Assembly (NCBI GenBank): GCA_027013295.1
Contig: JALUXP010000058.1
Span: 1-64,000 of the forward strand
Reading direction: 5' to 3'
From: Sulfurimonas sp.
GTDB lineage: Bacteria > Campylobacterota > Campylobacteria > Campylobacterales > Sulfurimonadaceae
Length of the DNA: 64,000 nt
Part shown: positions 61,563 through 64,000 of the stretch, piece after piece
Position numbering within the stretch: the stretch's first letter is position 1
Layout of the letters: every line of letters begins with the position of its first letter
Notes under the pieces: generated by a model
What the model was told of the DNA's origin: nothing
Databases searched by the model: none
Seen by the model: the letters and a program-made list of their open reading frames with translations, nothing else
Program-made: the position numbers and the translations under genes

Positions 61563-62109
61563 TAAGTGACAAGGTGCTTATCTCAGAATAAGATCAATCC
61601 AAAAGCAACTCAGGATATAGTTTTTCCCTCATTTACCTCATCCCCACTGACACCCAAATCCACTTTGAAATAAACACTAACAAAAGCTGAGATATGCATT
61701 CCAAAGCTGAAGCCTATATAAACAAATGAGATTTTTCACCCTTTCACTTAAGTATCATTATGACTGTTATGTAAGTTTTTAGACAATTAACAATCATTTG
61801 AGTCGTTATCTTTCCACTCACACCACACAGCCTTGAAAAATAAAATATAATTTAAGTATAGTTTTTATATCAAAAAGAGGTTTTCTGTGAAATTTGGATA
61901 TGATGACAATAAAAGTAAAATTAACAAAGAAAAGCATGGCATTTATTTTAATTCTAATACCTGTCTAATTGTACTCATGTGTATCTTCCTCATTTTCACA
62001 CCTATATATTGAAAGAATACTTTTTAATTTAACTTAAACTTATACGCGTATAAAAACAGAAATTTGCCCAAGTAATGATGCGTGTCCACAATACCGTATC
62101 ATCAGTTAA
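61563..62109. other. 547-bp spacer with a BrnT remnant and a small palindrome
   Basis: No intact gene is seen here. It contains a short BrnT-like remnant (61887-62012) and a perfect 12-bp palindrome, TATACGCGTATA, at 62041-62052. The remaining bases show no tRNA, terminator or repeat that I can support. Confidence 0.6.
61887..62012 (+). pseudogene. Truncated BrnT-family toxin remnant
   Basis: From GTG 61887 the frame reads MKFGYDDNKSKINKEKHGIYF, then leaves the family and stops after 41 residues. The BrnT toxin family starts with the same pattern (F-x-x-D-x-N-K-x-x-x-N-x-x-K-H-G-I-x-F). The rest of the ~90-residue RNase fold and the BrnA antitoxin are missing. AAAGAGG lies upstream, so the relic may still be translated. 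Confidence 0.65.
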
Positions 62110-62355
62110 TTACTGAGGAGCATCTGCAAATAAAAAGATGATAAAGTTAATGAGTATGATGAAAATTGGTGCTAGTAGAACTATACCGCTTAGTTTATTG
62201 CCAGGTTTAGATCGCTTGAAGTCAATTTCGTACATGATGATGCCTAAAACTCCTAACCCCATAAATATAATACTAGCATAGTAAACTCCATGCTCAAAAT
62301 AAAAAGGGGCAATGACACTTCCTAGCATAAGACTCAGGATTAAAATTTCTAGCAT
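62110..62355 (-). CDS. Small membrane protein of unknown function
   Basis: An 81-residue protein with three membrane segments (about residues 3-16, 24-42 and 57-76) separated by a short basic loop (DFKRSKPGNK). I recognise no family. AAATAGGAAAATCAT on the minus strand provides a modest ribosome binding site. It stands alone between the spacer and a divergent yaiI-like gene. Confidence 0.6.
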   Translation of the reverse strand: MLEILILSLMLGSVIAPFYFEHGVYYASIIFMGLGVLGIIMYEIDFKRSKPGNKLSGIVLLAPIFIILINFIIFLFADAPQ

Positions 62356-62432
62356 ATGATTTTCCTATTTTTTATTAAGAATTATAACTTATAAAATGCT
62401 TATTAAGATAAAATTACAGGAAAGGTTGATAA

Positions 62433-62888
62433 ATGTTTAAAATATTTGTAGATGGTGATGCCTTTCCAAATGCTCTCAAGCCAATACTTATAAAACAGAT
62501 AGAGCGTTTGAACATCAAAACAATAGTTGTGGCAAATAAAAAGATAAACATAGGCAAGTCAAAGTTCGTTGAGTACATCCTAGTGGATCAAGGTGCAGAT
62601 GTTGCAGATGCGAAGATAGTGGAGTTGTGCGAGGAGGGTGACTTAGTCATCACGGCAGATATACCACTTGCTGATTTTATCATCTCTAAAGATGCTCATG
62701 CTATAGACCATAGGGGTGAACTTTACAGTGTAGATAATATCAAACAATACCTTGCTATGCGAAATCTTATGGAGAGCATCAGAGAAAGTGGAGAGATGAC
62801 AAAAGGTCCAAAACCATTTTCAACAAAAGATGCAGAGCTTTTTGCAAACCAACTCAATGCTTTTTTATCTAAGCATTATAAAGTTTAA
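62433..62888 (+). CDS. YaiI/YqxD family protein (DUF188)
   Basis: A 151-residue protein: IFVDGDAFPNALKPIL at the N-terminus and DLVITADIPLADFIISKDAHAIDHRGELY in the centre are the family signatures. The fold is PIN-like, suggesting a nuclease-type activity, but no function is established. AGGAAAGG precedes the ATG. Confidence 0.88.
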   Translation: MFKIFVDGDAFPNALKPILIKQIERLNIKTIVVANKKINIGKSKFVEYILVDQGADVADAKIVELCEEGDLVITADIPLADFIISKDAHAIDHRGELYSVDNIKQYLAMRNLMESIRESGEMTKGPKPFSTKDAELFANQLNAFLSKHYKV

Positions 62889-62890
62889 GC

Positions 62891-62896
62891 TATAAT
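62891..62896 (+). promoter_or_regulatory. -10 element of ffh
   Basis: TATAAT in AAGCTATAATCC, 33 bp before the ffh ATG, overlapping the region just after the yaiI-like stop. AAGGTAGA is the ribosome binding site. Confidence 0.5.
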
Positions 62897-62928
62897 CCTA
62901 AAAATTATAACCATATATAAGGTAGACA

Positions 62929-64000
62929 ATGTTTGATTCACTCACCTCTTCATTTACAGCAGCTATTAAAAAGATTCGTACTTTTGATGATGAAAAATCA
63001 CTGACAAAAGCACTGAATGAGCTTAAGAAGTCACTCTTAAAAGCAGATGTAAACCATAAGGTAGTCAAAGAACTCATAGCAAGTGTAAGTGAGAAAACAA
63101 AAGCAAAGGGTATTGGAAAAGATCAGTTTTTAGAAGCACTTCGTGATACTTTGTATGAGCTTTTAGAAGTTGGTGGGAACAAAGGTTTTACTTTTGCATC
63201 AAATCCTCCTACAGTTATCCTCATGACAGGACTTCAAGGTTCGGGTAAAACAACGACGACAGGTAAACTCGCAACCTACTTGAAAAATAAACAAAAAAAA
63301 GTAATGATTGTCGCAGCTGACCTGCAGCGTTTAGCAGCCGTAGAACAACTTCGCCAAATTACTGCAGAGATAGAGGTAGAACTTTACGAAGATGAAGCTA
63401 CAAAAAGCCCTGTGGATGTGGTAAAAGGGGCACTCAAAAAAGCAAATGATGGCATCTATGATGTTGTACTCATAGATACAGCTGGTCGTTTAGCGATAGA
63501 TGATGAGCTTATGGATGAGTTGAGTGCTGTGAAAAAAGTGGCAAATCCACATGAAATATTTTATGTAGCGGATGCTATGACTGGTCAAGATGCAGTACGA
63601 ACAGCGACAACATTTAAAGAAAAGATTGGTATAGATGGTGTACTTCTTTCAAAATACGATGGTGATGCTAAGGGTGGGGTAGCTCTTGGTTTATCTTCTC
63701 AGGTGCAAGTGCCTCTTCGTTTCATCGGTAATGGTGAGAAGATGCAAGATTTAGAAGTATTTATGCCTGAGCGTATAGTTAACCGCCTTATGGGCTTTGG
63801 AGATGCTGAAGGGTTAGCTGAAAAAACTGCAGATATCATCGATGAAAAACAAGCAAAAAAACTCGCCAAAAAGATAAAAAAAGGGAAGTTTAACTTCAAT
63901 GACTTTTTGGAGCAGATGGAGTCTATGTCTAAGATGGGTAGCATGAAATCTATCATAGGCATGATGCCTGGAATGGGCAATATGAGCAAAGCGATAAAAA
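62929..64000 (+). CDS. ffh: Signal recognition particle protein Ffh, truncated by window edge
   Basis: GTPase subunit of SRP; it binds signal sequences and 4.5S RNA and docks with FtsY. The 357 codons seen include the N domain, G1 TGLQGSGKTTTTGKLA, DTAGRL (G3), SKYDGDAKGG (G4 region, with SKYD where TKMD is common) and the start of the Met-rich M domain (MPGMGNMSKAIK). The ORF track missed it because no stop lies in the window. The SRP RNA gene is at 6290. Confidence 0.95.
   Translation, partial: MFDSLTSSFTAAIKKIRTFDDEKSLTKALNELKKSLLKADVNHKVVKELIASVSEKTKAKGIGKDQFLEALRDTLYELLEVGGNKGFTFASNPPTVILMTGLQGSGKTTTTGKLATYLKNKQKKVMIVAADLQRLAAVEQLRQITAEIEVELYEDEATKSPVDVVKGALKKANDGIYDVVLIDTAGRLAIDDELMDELSAVKKVANPHEIFYVADAMTGQDAVRTATTFKEKIGIDGVLLSKYDGDAKGGVALGLSSQVQVPLRFIGNGEKMQDLEVFMPERIVNRLMGFGDAEGLAEKTADIIDEKQAKKLAKKIKKGKFNFNDFLEQMESMSKMGSMKSIIGMMPGMGNMSKAIK

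Noticed and set aside
1-64000. CRISPR array, insertion sequence or prophage
   Set aside because: No regularly spaced direct repeats, transposase, integrase or phage structural gene was seen in any frame.

Overview
The window reads as about 64 kb of chromosome from a free-living, motile member of the Campylobacterota (Epsilonproteobacteria), most like Sulfurimonas or a relative. The evidence is AT-rich DNA, FliD/FliS/FliR flagellar genes beside sugar-modification genes, an S10-spc ribosomal operon without rpmD (L30), zinc-type S14, and the gene order fliR / highly acidic protein / gmk / tatA / argS, which as I recall it matches Campylobacter jejuni. This is inferred from protein character and gene order; no database search was possible.

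Layout. 1-2508: end of a nucleotide-sugar/glycosylation cluster (GDP-mannose 4,6-dehydratase, methyltransferase, CMP-sugar synthetase), probably for flagellin glycosylation. 2520-4708: fliD behind a near-perfect sigma-28 promoter, fliS, and a small FliT-like protein. 4682-6250: SDR oxidoreductase, short nucleosidase-like protein, Hpt protein. 6290-6397: SRP RNA. 6473-16488: twelve-gene type II secretion operon in the order G-H-F-K-L-M-N-C-D-E-I-J. 16491-18839: small protein, PAP2 phosphatase, gltX. 18915-29654 (minus): S10-spc ribosomal operon with secY, map and infA. 29851-34301: GtrA/GT2/PMT-type glycosyltransferases, AAA ATPase, RNase HII. 34314-40385 (minus): a Cus-type copper/silver efflux operon ending in a Cys-rich lipoprotein with KCGxGKCG repeats. 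40471-46440 (minus): a four-gene operon of an M20 peptidase, two ATP-grasp ligases and a large M14 carboxypeptidase. 46536-48660 (minus): rpsP-khpA-rimM-trmD-rplS. 49254-52146: rpmJ-rpsM-rpsK-rpsD-rpoA-rplQ. 52312-61549: aldo/keto reductase-like protein, chemotaxis transducer, NDH-2-like flavoprotein, LolD-like ATPase, fliR, highly acidic receiver-like protein, gmk, tatA, argS. 61550-64000: a spacer with a BrnT toxin remnant, a small membrane protein, a YaiI/YqxD protein and the 5' part of ffh.

How it fits together. Much of the window is core translation and export: three ribosomal-protein operons, RNA polymerase alpha, both SRP components (RNA and Ffh), SecY, TatA and a T2SS. The accessory material lies in the glycosylation genes, the copper operon and the ATP-grasp/peptidase operon. 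The last is the best candidate for an undescribed system: two ATP-dependent amide-forming enzymes packed with two peptide-bond-cleaving metallopeptidases suggests a make-and-trim cycle for an unknown peptide or protein tail. The second candidate is the KCGxGKCG lipoprotein at the end of the copper operon.

The ORF track missed rpmJ (too short), ffh (runs off the window), the true 5' extent of the first gene, and the BrnT remnant. I saw no tRNA, rRNA, CRISPR array, insertion sequence or prophage.
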